Assembly: GCA_030533315.1 (NCBI GenBank)
Contig: JAUNJL010000005.1
Coordinates: 1 to 64,000 of the forward strand
DNA: 64,000 nucleotides
Reading direction: 5' to 3'
From: Eubacteriales bacterium
GTDB taxonomy: Bacteria; Bacillota_A; Clostridia; Lachnospirales; Lachnospiraceae
Shown: piece by piece, positions 1 through 8,629 of the stretch
Position numbering within the stretch: the first letter of the stretch is position 1
Layout: each line of letters begins with the position of its first letter
The notes under the pieces: generated by a model
Told to the model about the DNA's origin: nothing
The model's input: the letters and a program-made list of their open reading frames with translations, nothing else
Databases searched by the model: none
Made by a program: the position numbers and the translations under genes

Positions 1-39
1 TTATTTTGTGGAAATAATCCCGATGTTTTTTGTGGAACA

Positions 40-68
40 TTGACAAATTATAGGGGGGGGGGTAAAAT
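40..68 (+). promoter_or_regulatory. Sigma-A promoter with G10 tract in its spacer (first GGDEF/EAL gene)
   Basis: A perfect -35 TTGACA (40-45) and a -10 TAAAAT (63-68) are 17 nt apart. The last ten spacer bases (53-62) are all G and touch the -10. Transcription would begin near base 75, inside the first possible reading-frame extension, which is why the gene start is placed at 106. Because the run fills the spacer, gain or loss of one G would change the -35/-10 distance. Phase variation is inferred from this geometry and from three sister promoters in the window. Confidence 0.75.
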
Positions 69-105
69 GAAAGTAGATTTGGAAATAAACGATGGGGGAA
101 ACCGT

Positions 106-3100
106 ATGGCGGACAGGAAGGGATCTTTTGAACTGGCAGACCAGATCGAAAAATTAAAAGACGCTGCGTACCGGGACTATGTGACTGGTCTTCTGAACCG
201 GGGAGCGGCGGAAATATACATCGAGAACATCCTTGGGCAGCTGCGGGATGGTGAGAACTGTATGCTGATCATCGTTGACCTGGACAATTTTAAGATGGTG
301 AACGATACTCTGGGGCACCAGACCGGGGACAAGGTGATCTGCACGGCGGCCAATATCCTGAGTGGACTGTTCCGGCCGGGGGACGTGGTGGCCCGCCTGG
401 GAGGCGACGAATATATCGTCTTCCTTTACGGAAACGTGACGAAGCGGCTGGCGAGGCAGAAGGGCTCCGATATCTGCCAGCATCTCCAGCTGACGGTGGG
501 AGACACCAAGCAGGTGACCATATCCTCCAGCGTAGGCATTTATTTTTCCACGGATTCAGACACCACCTTCCAGGCGATGTACCGTATGGCGGACAGAGCC
601 CTTTATCAGGCGAAGCAAAGGGGAAAGAACCAGTATTATATCTGCGAGAGCGACCGGATCGGGCTGGGCGGATCGGAGAAGGGAGAGTCCCATGATTCCC
701 TGGTCATAAAGGCCACGGGCGGGGCGCATTATTCCTACAACAGCGTCGTCTACATCGACGGCGCCGAGACGGCCAGGGTGCTCCATGCGGACGGCGCATT
801 CTGCAGGATGCTGGGGATGGAGGAGCATGAGATCGTGGGGGAGATGCTCACGGAGCACATGCACCCGGAGGATCTGCCGGAGTTTCGCTCGGCTGCGGGC
901 GATCTGGCGGCGAACAAGGACCTGTCCGTCCAGATCCGTCTGAAATCCTCCCTGGGAGACTGGGTCTACAACAAGCTGAACGCCTCCGCCGCCGAGTATG
1001 AGGGTACCAGGTGCATCCTTCTGAACCTGTCCAATGTGCTGGAGGCCCCCAGAAAGAGCTTTGGCAGGAGACGGGGCAGAGGGTTTTTGGTGGGAGGCGG
1101 GGATCAGACCGGGTGGGAGGTGGACCTGGTCACCAAGGAGTTTCAGTTCTATGACGACAGCCACGTCTTTATGGAGATCCCTCCCGGGGTTTTGAAGTTT
1201 CCCCATGATGCGATCAGCTCCGGCTGGATCTCACCGGAGTCGGCGGACCGGTTCATGAAGTTTGCGGCGGGGATCTTCACCGGAAGGCTTCAGGGGTACT
1301 GCAATGCGCTGGTCCGGTCAGGGGACGGGATGGAGTATGTGTGGGGCACCTTCTCCTACCACGTGCAGGGAGGGATGAGCGGCGCCTCCTACAAGGTGAT
1401 GGGGATCGTGACGCCCCTGAATGAGGACGTGCAGGACGAAAAGACGCCCTTTGCCAGAAGAAATGCGGTCCCGGTTCCCGTGATCGACGGGCTGGTGGTC
1501 AAGCTGGACGCAAACGTCTCGAAGGATTACGTGACCAAGATATGGGTGGAGGGAAGCTTTCAGGAGCGGGAGTACCAGAACAAAAAGATCGCTTACTTTA
1601 TTGTGAACGAGGGAAGCAAGATCTGCGACAAGGGAGACAAGGTAAGGTTTGCAGGCTTCTTTTCCAGGGGGAATCTGAAGGAGCTTTACCGGAGAGGGGA
1701 GTATTGGCTTTTTGTGGAGTACAGGCGGGTGGACAGCGCCGGGTACATCGAGTGGGTGACCCTTGCCATGAACCTGTACAAAAAGACGCTGGACGAGGAC
1801 ATCCTGGTGAGGCTGAGGATCAACAAATGTGACGACAGGCACAACTGGGAATGCCTGTCCTCCCAGAAGGAAATCAGGAACCAGAGGACCAATCTCTACA
1901 CCCCCTCCGTCCTGAGGGAGATCCTGAAGGGGATGAGAGCGGATGCCTCCAGGGAGCTTTGCGGAGCCGTTTTGGTGAGGCTGGACGGACTGGAGCGGAT
2001 TTTTGGGGAGGATGGGGAGAAGGCGGCGAGCTCCAGGGTCTACATCATCAACATGCTGTCCTATACCCTGGGTACCCGCTGCATGGCCGCAAAGGCGGAC
2101 GACGAGCACTATCTTTTCTTTTTCCCCGACGTGCACTCCTCCACGGATCTCAGCAGGCTGCTGGAAATGGCCATCAATTACAGCAGGCTCCTCCTCTCGG
2201 ACGTGATGCCCATCCACGATGTGTATTTTTTGGCGGCCGTGGTCTGCCTGCCCCTGAAAAATGCCAGCTACAACGGCCTCTGTTCCATATGCAGGGTGAT
2301 ATCGGATAATTACAGGGATCTCCATGAGGACAAGATCGTTTTCCACCATGATAAGGGGGAAGGGCGCGAAAAGAGCGCTTTTTCCCGGGGGGATTTTGAG
2401 AAGGAGATCGCCGTTTTAAGTCCGCTGGAGGATATGCTCACCTTGAAGGAGCAGCAGCTGTTTTCCGACTGCCTTTCCGACATGCTTTTGGGAGTCACCC
2501 CGGAGAAGGGGCTGATGACCTTGTTCCAGCGGCTGGGGGAGAATTATCAGGCGGACAGGATCTACGTGCTCTCCCTGGAGAATACCAACAAGGACATCGA
2601 GGTATTCAGTGAGTGGAAACGGCCTTATCTGGAGACCATCAGCATCCTGATCTCCCGCACCAGCATTGACAAGCTGCAGCTGCTGACCCGGTGCTCCATC
2701 GAGAAGAAGCCGCTGTGCTATTCGGCCAGGGCCAAGGGGGGAGCTGACGGCGGGGAGGAGACCTGGACCTACTGCATCTTTCCGCTGCGCTTTTCGGAGA
2801 GGGCTTACACGGTGACGGATTTTCTCTGCCTGGAGAACCCCAGAAGGGCGGAGGACGGGTACGCCCTGCTCCACAAGCTTTTGCCCTACATCAAGAACCA
2901 GAAGCTGCGGGTAAAGGTCCACGGGGAGAATGTGTCCCTGAACAACAGGAGCAGGCTGGAGGGACTGCCCAACCTGATGGAGTATATTGAGGCCATCCCC
3001 AGCTTTTTGTCACCGAAATACACCAGCATGGCGGTCTTTTTGGTAAAGATCCCCAGACTGTCCATTTTGAACAGTCATCATGGGTTTGAGTACGGACAGG

Positions 3101-4197
3101 GGATGCTCCGCTACACGGCAGATACCCTGGCGGAGACGCTGGGGGACCGGGCCTTGTACCGGACGTGGGACAACGAGTTTATCGCCGTCCTCCCCAACGT
3201 GGAAAAGTCGTACGTGGAGGAGCGGTTCAAGAGCCTCAGAACCGCCTTTAACCGGCGGTACGGGGAGCACGTGGTGGTGAACTTCCGGTGGACGGAGGAC
3301 ACCTTTACCAGAAGGGTGCTCATGGAGATGCCAAAGGCGGGCACCCGGAGAAGGATCCTGGACATGGACAAATACCTGAAAAGCCAGGTCGAGGATTCGG
3401 AGGACGCTCCGGTGGAGGACTGCGGCTTTACCGTTTACATACAGCCGGTTTTCGATATGAATGCCACCACCGTGGTGGGGGCGGAGCTCCTTGTGAGGGG
3501 GCTGGGGAAAAACGGGGAGGTGATCCTGCCCCGCAGATTTTTGAAGCGCATGGAGCATGGCCATACCATCCGAAATCTGGATCTCTTTGTCCTGGACAAG
3601 GCCTTTGTGATCATGGAGGACTGGAGGGAGAGACGGTTCCAGGAGATTCCCCTGTCTGTGAACTTTTCCAGGGAAACCATACTGGATCCCACCATCGTGG
3701 CCTCCTTTTTGGCTACCAGGAGCCGGTATCCCCAGCTGGACCAGCGCAAGATCCAGATCGAGCTGCCCCAGAACATCGGGGAGGAGCATTATGACAGGCT
3801 GGCGGTGATCATGGAGCAGATGCGGGAGTTCGGGGCGGAGTTCGCCGTGGACGACATGGGAGTGGACAAGGAGAATACGAAGATCCTGAGCCGCATCCGG
3901 TTTGACACGGTGAAGATCGACCACAGCCTGATGGTGGACCTTGGCACCAGCGAGGGAGCCAGGGAGATGACAAGGGCCATCTCCAATACCTGCATGGACA
4001 ATCGGATCAGCTGTGTGGCTGAGGGCGTGGAGACGAAGGAGCAGCTGGATGCAGCCCGGATGCTGGGCTGCGGCTACGTGCAGGGCTTCTATTACGACAA
4101 GCCCATGACGGTGGAGGCCTTTAACGGCAAATACATGAACAACCCCATGCTGTTAAGCCCCATCCTCCGGCCGAAAAAGGAGGAAAAGCCTGAATAA
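106..4197 (+). CDS. Large multidomain GGDEF-PAS-GAF-EAL c-di-GMP enzyme
   Basis: The predicted cytoplasmic protein has 1363 residues, no obvious membrane segment, and can probably both make and degrade c-di-GMP. An N-terminal GGDEF domain (about 20-180) has the active motif GGDEY at 99-103 and an RPGD inhibitory site exactly five residues before it. PAS-like domains, a degenerate GGDEF, a GAF-like region and a second degenerate GGDEF (motif WDNEF) follow. The C-terminal EAL domain (about 1110-1350) keeps the catalytic Glu as ELL (residue 1127), SVN, IEL, DDMG, the VKID lysine, AEGVE and the QGF glutamine. I chose ATG 106 because a GGGGGA ribosome site lies about 8 nt upstream and the start falls downstream of the predicted transcript start. 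An in-frame ATG at 67 overlaps the -10 box and could serve if another promoter exists upstream. A terminator follows. Confidence 0.85.
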   Translation: MADRKGSFELADQIEKLKDAAYRDYVTGLLNRGAAEIYIENILGQLRDGENCMLIIVDLDNFKMVNDTLGHQTGDKVICTAANILSGLFRPGDVVARLGGDEYIVFLYGNVTKRLARQKGSDICQHLQLTVGDTKQVTISSSVGIYFSTDSDTTFQAMYRMADRALYQAKQRGKNQYYICESDRIGLGGSEKGESHDSLVIKATGGAHYSYNSVVYIDGAETARVLHADGAFCRMLGMEEHEIVGEMLTEHMHPEDLPEFRSAAGDLAANKDLSVQIRLKSSLGDWVYNKLNASAAEYEGTRCILLNLSNVLEAPRKSFGRRRGRGFLVGGGDQTGWEVDLVTKEFQFYDDSHVFMEIPPGVLKFPHDAISSGWISPESADRFMKFAAGIFTGRLQGYCNALVRSGDGMEYVWGTFSYHVQGGMSGASYKVMGIVTPLNEDVQDEKTPFARRNAVPVPVIDGLVVKLDANVSKDYVTKIWVEGSFQEREYQNKKIAYFIVNEGSKICDKGDKVRFAGFFSRGNLKELYRRGEYWLFVEYRRVDSAGYIEWVTLAMNLYKKTLDEDILVRLRINKCDDRHNWECLSSQKEIRNQRTNLYTPSVLREILKGMRADASRELCGAVLVRLDGLERIFGEDGEKAASSRVYIINMLSYTLGTRCMAAKADDEHYLFFFPDVHSSTDLSRLLEMAINYSRLLLSDVMPIHDVYFLAAVVCLPLKNASYNGLCSICRVISDNYRDLHEDKIVFHHDKGEGREKSAFSRGDFEKEIAVLSPLEDMLTLKEQQLFSDCLSDMLLGVTPEKGLMTLFQRLGENYQADRIYVLSLENTNKDIEVFSEWKRPYLETISILISRTSIDKLQLLTRCSIEKKPLCYSARAKGGADGGEETWTYCIFPLRFSERAYTVTDFLCLENPRRAEDGYALLHKLLPYIKNQKLRVKVHGENVSLNNRSRLEGLPNLMEYIEAIPSFLSPKYTSMAVFLVKIPRLSILNSHHGFEYGQGMLRYTADTLAETLGDRALYRTWDNEFIAVLPNVEKSYVEERFKSLRTAFNRRYGEHVVVNFRWTEDTFTRRVLMEMPKAGTRRRILDMDKYLKSQVEDSEDAPVEDCGFTVYIQPVFDMNATTVVGAELLVRGLGKNGEVILPRRFLKRMEHGHTIRNLDLFVLDKAFVIMEDWRERRFQEIPLSVNFSRETILDPTIVASFLATRSRYPQLDQRKIQIELPQNIGEEHYDRLAVIMEQMREFGAEFAVDDMGVDKENTKILSRIRFDTVKIDHSLMVDLGTSEGAREMTRAISNTCMDNRISCVAEGVETKEQLDAARMLGCGYVQGFYYDKPMTVEAFNGKYMNNPMLLSPILRPKKEEKPE

Positions 4198-4224
4198 ATG
4201 AGGGGTGGAGACAGCAATGATAAG

Positions 4225-4255
4225 CCGGCCTGCGGTAAAATGCAGGTCGGTTTTT
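4225..4255 (+). terminator. Intrinsic terminator after the first GGDEF/EAL gene
   Basis: CCGGCCTGC (4225-4233) pairs with GCAGGTCGG (4242-4250) through a G-U pair, followed by five T. The T run ends three bases before the -35 of the next promoter, so the two genes are separate transcription units. Confidence 0.75.
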
Positions 4256-4257
4256 GG

Positions 4258-4287
4258 TTGACATTTTAGGGGGGGGGGTACTATAAT
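4258..4287 (+). promoter_or_regulatory. Sigma-A promoter with G10 tract in its spacer (gene at 4432)
   Basis: A perfect TTGACA (4258-4263) and a perfect TATAAT (4282-4287) are separated by 18 nt. Bases 4269-4278 of the spacer are ten consecutive G. Deleting one G would give the 17-nt optimum. The predicted leader is about 138 nt. It has several short GC stems, and I could not assign it to a known riboswitch class. Confidence 0.8.
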
Positions 4288-4431
4288 ATAAACGCCTATA
4301 CTAATCTTGAGGGACATAAATAACGGTGCATTTTCATAACGGTCGTCGGCTTTTCCCGGCGCAGTCCGAATCGGGTCGTTCTTTTGTTCGTACATGACCA
4401 TAGGAAGTTTCTGGGGAAGGAGCATTCAGAT

Positions 4432-6669
4432 ATGAATCAAACGGACCGGATATTGAAAAAGGAGTTATCTCTGAGCAGAAGGGACCTGATCGGTATCGCC
4501 ATTGGGATGGCAGCGTTTTATATTTTGTCCATCGTTTTTTGCTTTGGCATTTATTCCTCCACCAAGGGCATCGTCAGCCGTCAGGCCGCCCGCAGCATCA
4601 CCAACATCAGTCAGCTGAACAAGGATTCTGTGTCTGGATCCCTTATGAACCTGCGGGCCCTTTTGGAGACTCTTTCCGTTCGGCTGGAGGAGAGTGAAGA
4701 GGAGGATGGGGAGGCGATCCTGAGAGAGCTGGAGGATTTTGGCCGCTCCTTCGATCTGTTCAAGATCGGATTCATGGATCAAAGCAGGATGGCCTATTTT
4801 ACCGACGGGACCTCTTTGGACGCCTCCGGTCTGCCGGTGGCGGAGGAGGTTTGGGACGACCAGTTCCATCTGACGGAAAGCCATCCCCCCTACAGCGGCG
4901 GCGAATACATGGTGAACACCCTTTCCTATCCTGTCTGCTTTGGAGGAGAGCTTCGGTATGTCCTCATCGCCAATTATTATTCCATCAGGCTGACGGAGCG
5001 GATGAACCTTTCGGCCATGGGAGGGAAGGGATGTACCTTTCTTCTGAACGGCCAGGGAGGACTGGCCATTTATCCCCGCCATTATGAGAATGAGGCTTAC
5101 AACGCATTGATGGAGCACATCAATCACAACCCGGAGATCATACCGACCGCCGGCGGCGACAGTACCTTTTCCTACAAGGGCAGGTCTTATTTCGCTCATT
5201 TCGAGGAGCTGGGCATCAATGGCTGGATCCTTATGACCTGCGTGAGGCAGGCGGACGTGTTTGCCGACGCCCGGTCCATCATGTGGATCGTGTATGCCTC
5301 CGTGGGGGCGCTGTGGCTCTGCATCCTTCTGGGGCTGGGCTATCATTTTAGTTATGTGCGGCGCACCCGGCTGAGAAGGACGAAGGAGACGTTCTACGAC
5401 GATCTTCTGAACATTCCCAACAAGCGGGCGCTTTCGGTGGTGTACGAGAAGCTTCCCCGCCAGGTTCTGGAGCAGATGTACCTGGTGGTTTTCGACATTG
5501 ACAAGTTTAAGGAATTTAATTACATTTACGGCAGCGGGAGCGGAGACAGGCTTTTGGAGTACATTGCCCGGGTCTTCCAGGAGGTGGAACCGGACAGCTA
5601 TCTGTTCCGCTATATGTCTGACTACTTCGTGGCGCTGGATGTGGGCAAAAGCCACAGAGATTATGAGAGAAAGCTGGACGCCGTCCTGGAAAGGTTCCAA
5701 AGGGACCGGGAGGCAGGAATCATCCAGCCCTTTGGGATCTCCGGCGGGGTGAGGCGGATCCAGCCGGGAGAGTCCCTGCAGCTGGTGATCAGCGACGCCC
5801 TGGTGGCCAGAGGGACGGTGAAGGGCAGCTATCTCCGCTCTTACGCCTTTTACGATGAGGGCATCCGCAACCGGCGGCTTTCCTACATGGAGATGGAATC
5901 CAGCTTTTCCGCCGCCCTTCGGGGGAAGGAATTTCAGGTGTACTACCAGCCAAAGTTCGACATGCGGACGGGGAAGATCATCGGGGCGGAGGCTCTGGCC
6001 CGGTGGATCAAGCCCGACGGCAGGATCGTCTCTCCTGGAGACTTCATCCCCTGCCTGGAGGCCAGCCGCCAGATCATCCGGCTGGACGAGGAGATCCTCA
6101 GACAGGTGTGTAGTCAGATGAAGGAGATGGAGAGGGAGGGCCTGGAGGTGAGACGGGTGTCGGTGAACCTGTCCCGGATCCATCTGAGGAATCCGGGGAT
6201 CCTGGAAAAGATCCAGGACATCATCCGCCGGTCCGGCGTGGATCCCTCCCTGCTTTCCTTTGAGGTGACGGAGACCGTGCTGTACGAGGACAGCATTCCT
6301 TTAAAGACCATCGTGGACAGCCTTCACGCCATGGGCTGCAAGGTGGAGATGGACGATTACGGCGTGGGGGTATCCGGGCCGAACTCTCTTGCCAAGAACA
6401 GCTTTGACGTGGTAAAGCTGGACAAGTCCCTGGCGGACGGGCTGGGAAACGAGCGGGTGGAGGACGTGATCAGATCCACCGCCTTTTTGGCCAGGAAGTG
6501 GGGAATGAAGATCCTGGTGGAGGGCGTGGAGGAGCAGAGCCAGGCGGATCGCCTGATGGAGCTGGGCTGCTTTTACGCCCAGGGCTTTTACTACTCCAGG
6601 CCTTTGCCGGAGAGAGAGTATCGGGCCCTGCTGAAGGCCGGAGGGCCGAAGGGACCCAACGAAAAATAG
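4432..6669 (+). CDS. Membrane-bound sensor c-di-GMP phosphodiesterase (degenerate GGDEF, EAL)
   Basis: This 745-residue protein should hydrolyse c-di-GMP under control of an extracellular sensor. A membrane segment near residues 15-40 and another near 275-300 bracket a Cache-like external domain. The GGDEF-like domain has MSDYF (about 395-399) in place of the catalytic motif, so it is probably regulatory. The EAL domain (about 500-740) is complete: EAL at 520, SVNLSR, FEVTE, MDDYG, the VKLDK lysine, VEGVE and QGFYYSRP. ATG 4432 is preceded by GGAAGGAG about 10 nt upstream. It is a clear paralogue of the genes at 12020 and 19177, and all three share the G-tract promoter type. A terminator follows. 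Confidence 0.9.
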   Translation: MNQTDRILKKELSLSRRDLIGIAIGMAAFYILSIVFCFGIYSSTKGIVSRQAARSITNISQLNKDSVSGSLMNLRALLETLSVRLEESEEEDGEAILRELEDFGRSFDLFKIGFMDQSRMAYFTDGTSLDASGLPVAEEVWDDQFHLTESHPPYSGGEYMVNTLSYPVCFGGELRYVLIANYYSIRLTERMNLSAMGGKGCTFLLNGQGGLAIYPRHYENEAYNALMEHINHNPEIIPTAGGDSTFSYKGRSYFAHFEELGINGWILMTCVRQADVFADARSIMWIVYASVGALWLCILLGLGYHFSYVRRTRLRRTKETFYDDLLNIPNKRALSVVYEKLPRQVLEQMYLVVFDIDKFKEFNYIYGSGSGDRLLEYIARVFQEVEPDSYLFRYMSDYFVALDVGKSHRDYERKLDAVLERFQRDREAGIIQPFGISGGVRRIQPGESLQLVISDALVARGTVKGSYLRSYAFYDEGIRNRRLSYMEMESSFSAALRGKEFQVYYQPKFDMRTGKIIGAEALARWIKPDGRIVSPGDFIPCLEASRQIIRLDEEILRQVCSQMKEMEREGLEVRRVSVNLSRIHLRNPGILEKIQDIIRRSGVDPSLLSFEVTETVLYEDSIPLKTIVDSLHAMGCKVEMDDYGVGVSGPNSLAKNSFDVVKLDKSLADGLGNERVEDVIRSTAFLARKWGMKILVEGVEEQSQADRLMELGCFYAQGFYYSRPLPEREYRALLKAGGPKGPNEK

Positions 6670-6678
6670 ATCAAAGGG

Positions 6679-6725
6679 CCGGAGGGACCTTTCCCAAAAT
6701 GGGGAAGGCTGCCTCCGGTTTTTTT
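6679..6725 (+). terminator. Intrinsic terminator after the 4432 gene
   Basis: CCGGAGG (6679-6685) pairs with CCTCCGG (6712-6718), with an inner TTTCCC/GGGGAA stem, followed by seven T. Confidence 0.85.
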
Positions 6726-6746
6726 GGTGAAATGGGGGAGAGGTTC

Positions 6747-6775
6747 TTGATTTTTTGAGGGAAATATAGTAAAAT
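6747..6775 (+). promoter_or_regulatory. Sigma-A promoter for mgtE
   Basis: TTGATT (6747-6752) and TAAAAT (6770-6775) are spaced 17 nt. The spacer is AT-rich with no G tract, unlike the neighbouring c-di-GMP promoters. Confidence 0.65.
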
Positions 6776-6781
6776 GAAACA

Positions 6782-7031
6782 AATTTTTGGGAAGAAGGGA
6801 GTGCAGCTGTATGGATACAATGGACGGCAGTTGTCGAAGTCGTCACGACGAGGCATTGGGTGTATGGTATGATGCGGTTGCACGAGGAAAATAAGTGCGA
6901 CCTGGTTTTTCGTGCTCATATAGATGCGTCCTTTGCCATCGTCCACAAGCGCCGATGGTATTTTTATGCCATTTTTTCTGTTTGCGGCGATCCCGCAGGC
7001 AGTCTGCGAAAGAGAATGGAGGGACAAAAAA
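6782..7031 (+). other. Structured 250-nt leader of mgtE, possible attenuator
   Basis: Between the predicted transcript start and mgtE there is no convincing reading frame. CCATCG (6936-6941) pairs with CGATGG (6953-6958), followed by T-rich sequence (TATTTTTATG, then ATTTTTT). This resembles an intrinsic terminator placed before the gene. A Mg2+-responsive leader would fit, but I do not see the conserved core of the M-box family, so no riboswitch family is assigned. Confidence 0.4.
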
Positions 7032-8402
7032 ATGATCAACGAGAGAATCCAGCAGATCAAAAGGATCGCAGAGTCGAATGCGGCTCCCAGTTGGATCCGG
7101 GAGCAGCTGAAGGGCTATCATGAGAACGATATCGCAGATACCCTGCAGGAGCTGGAGAAGGAGACCAGGATCAAGCTGTACAGGATCCTGGGGGTGGAAA
7201 GGGTATCAGAAATCTTTGCATACATGGACGACGTGTCGGAGTACCTGGAGGAATTGTCCCGGGAGCAGGCGGCGGATGTGCTGGAGAACATGGATGCGGA
7301 CGACGCGGTGGACGCCTTCGAGGATATTGAGAGCAGCCAGACGAAGGAGGAGCTGCTCTCCCTGATGGAGAAGTCCGCATCGGAGGCCGTGCGTCTCATC
7401 ACCTCCTACGACGAGGAGGAGATCGGAAGCATGATGACCACCAACTTCGTCAAGATCCGCAGGGATTTTACCGTGAAGGAGGCCATGAGGGCGGTCATAG
7501 CCCAGGCGAAGGAAAACGACAATATCAGCACCATTTACGTGGAGAAGGAGGACTGTACTTATTTCGGGGCCATCGATCTGAGGGACCTGATCATCGCCAG
7601 GGAGCACACGCCCCTCACCGACGTGATCAGCACCAATTATCCTGCCTTGGACGCAAGGGTGGCCATCAGCGACGTGATCGAGAGGCTGAAGGACTATGCG
7701 GAGGATTCCTTTCCGGTGCTGGACGATCACCGGAGGATCATCGGCATCATCACCTCCCAGGACATTGTGGAGGCGGTGGACGACGAGCTGGGAGACGATT
7801 ATGCGAAGCTGGCAGGCCTGACGGAGGAGGAGGACCTAAGGGAGAAGCTTCTGGACAGCATGAAGAAAAGGCTGCCGTGGCTGATCCTGCTGCTCTTTTT
7901 GGGAATGGGAGTTTCCAGCGTGGTGGGGGCCTTCGAGGCCATCGTGTCCCAGGTGGCCGTGGTGATCTGCTTTCAGTCGCTGATCCTGGACATGGCGGGA
8001 AACGTGGGGACCCAGTCCCTGGCCGTGACCATCCGGGTGTTGATGGAGGATCATGTGTGCGGGAAGGATAAGCTTCGGTTCATCCTGAAGGAGATGCGCA
8101 TCGGAGCCGCCAACGGACTTTTGATCGGAAGTTTGACCTTTGCCTTCGTGGGGGCTTACCTGCACCTTCTGAAGGGCTATGGATGGGGGGCTGGCCTTCA
8201 CGTGTCGGCCTGCGTGGGCCTGGCCTTGCTTTTGGCCATGGTGGTGTCCAGCCTTACGGGTACCGTCATCCCCATCTTTTTCCACAGGATCAAGGTGGAT
8301 CCGGCAGTGGCCTCCGGTCCGCTGATCACCACGGTCAACGACCTGATCGCCGTGATCACTTATTACGGTCTGGCGGGTCTTTTATTGGTGGGAAGGGTCT
8401 GA
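7032..8402 (+). CDS. mgtE: MgtE-type magnesium transporter
   Basis: This is a 456-residue Mg2+ channel/transporter of the MgtE family. The acidic N-terminal helical domain (EELSREQAADVLENMDADD region) and the paired CBS domains (about 130-260) act as the cytoplasmic Mg2+ sensor. Five hydrophobic segments form the C-terminal pore domain, which contains the family-typical GNVGTQSLAV signature. ATG 7032 has GGAGGG 9-14 nt upstream. It has its own promoter and a long leader. It sits alone inside the c-di-GMP island, and no link to c-di-GMP is visible beyond position. Confidence 0.92.
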   Translation: MINERIQQIKRIAESNAAPSWIREQLKGYHENDIADTLQELEKETRIKLYRILGVERVSEIFAYMDDVSEYLEELSREQAADVLENMDADDAVDAFEDIESSQTKEELLSLMEKSASEAVRLITSYDEEEIGSMMTTNFVKIRRDFTVKEAMRAVIAQAKENDNISTIYVEKEDCTYFGAIDLRDLIIAREHTPLTDVISTNYPALDARVAISDVIERLKDYAEDSFPVLDDHRRIIGIITSQDIVEAVDDELGDDYAKLAGLTEEEDLREKLLDSMKKRLPWLILLLFLGMGVSSVVGAFEAIVSQVAVVICFQSLILDMAGNVGTQSLAVTIRVLMEDHVCGKDKLRFILKEMRIGAANGLLIGSLTFAFVGAYLHLLKGYGWGAGLHVSACVGLALLLAMVVSSLTGTVIPIFFHRIKVDPAVASGPLITTVNDLIAVITYYGLAGLLLVGRV

Positions 8403-8478
8403 CAGGCAGGACGTGATGGGCCAGCCCCTGGAAAACACACCCTTATGTTAAAACCATGTTAAATGAATCCACACCTTC

Positions 8479-8508
8479 TTGTCCCTGTCCCCTGGGATAT
8501 GCTATACT
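8479..8508 (+). promoter_or_regulatory. Promoter of the Glp-like flavoenzyme operon
   Basis: TTGTCC (8479-8484) and TATACT (8503-8508) are 18 nt apart, with a TG extension just before the -10. The roughly 115-nt leader holds the short palindrome GCAAATTTGC and an A-rich stretch before the ribosome site. Confidence 0.6.
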
Positions 8509-8629
8509 GCAATGGTGCAAATTTGCGACGGTTTTTTTGCCCCATTCTCGTGGACGGAGGCTTCTGGATGAAGGAGAGCCTGGAGGGATCGCCGCAGCAA
8601 AAAAGTAAAAAAAAAAAGAGGTTGTCAAA

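Noticed and set aside
4294..4431. c-di-GMP riboswitch in the leaders of the 4432, 12020 and 19177 genes
   Set aside because: Long, structured leaders invite it, but I do not see the conserved GEMM-I core or the c-di-GMP-II pseudoknot sequence.
4465..6183. A 572-codon minus-strand frame over the 4432 phosphodiesterase
   Set aside because: It is the same kind of shadow frame, with no ribosome site or recognisable domain.
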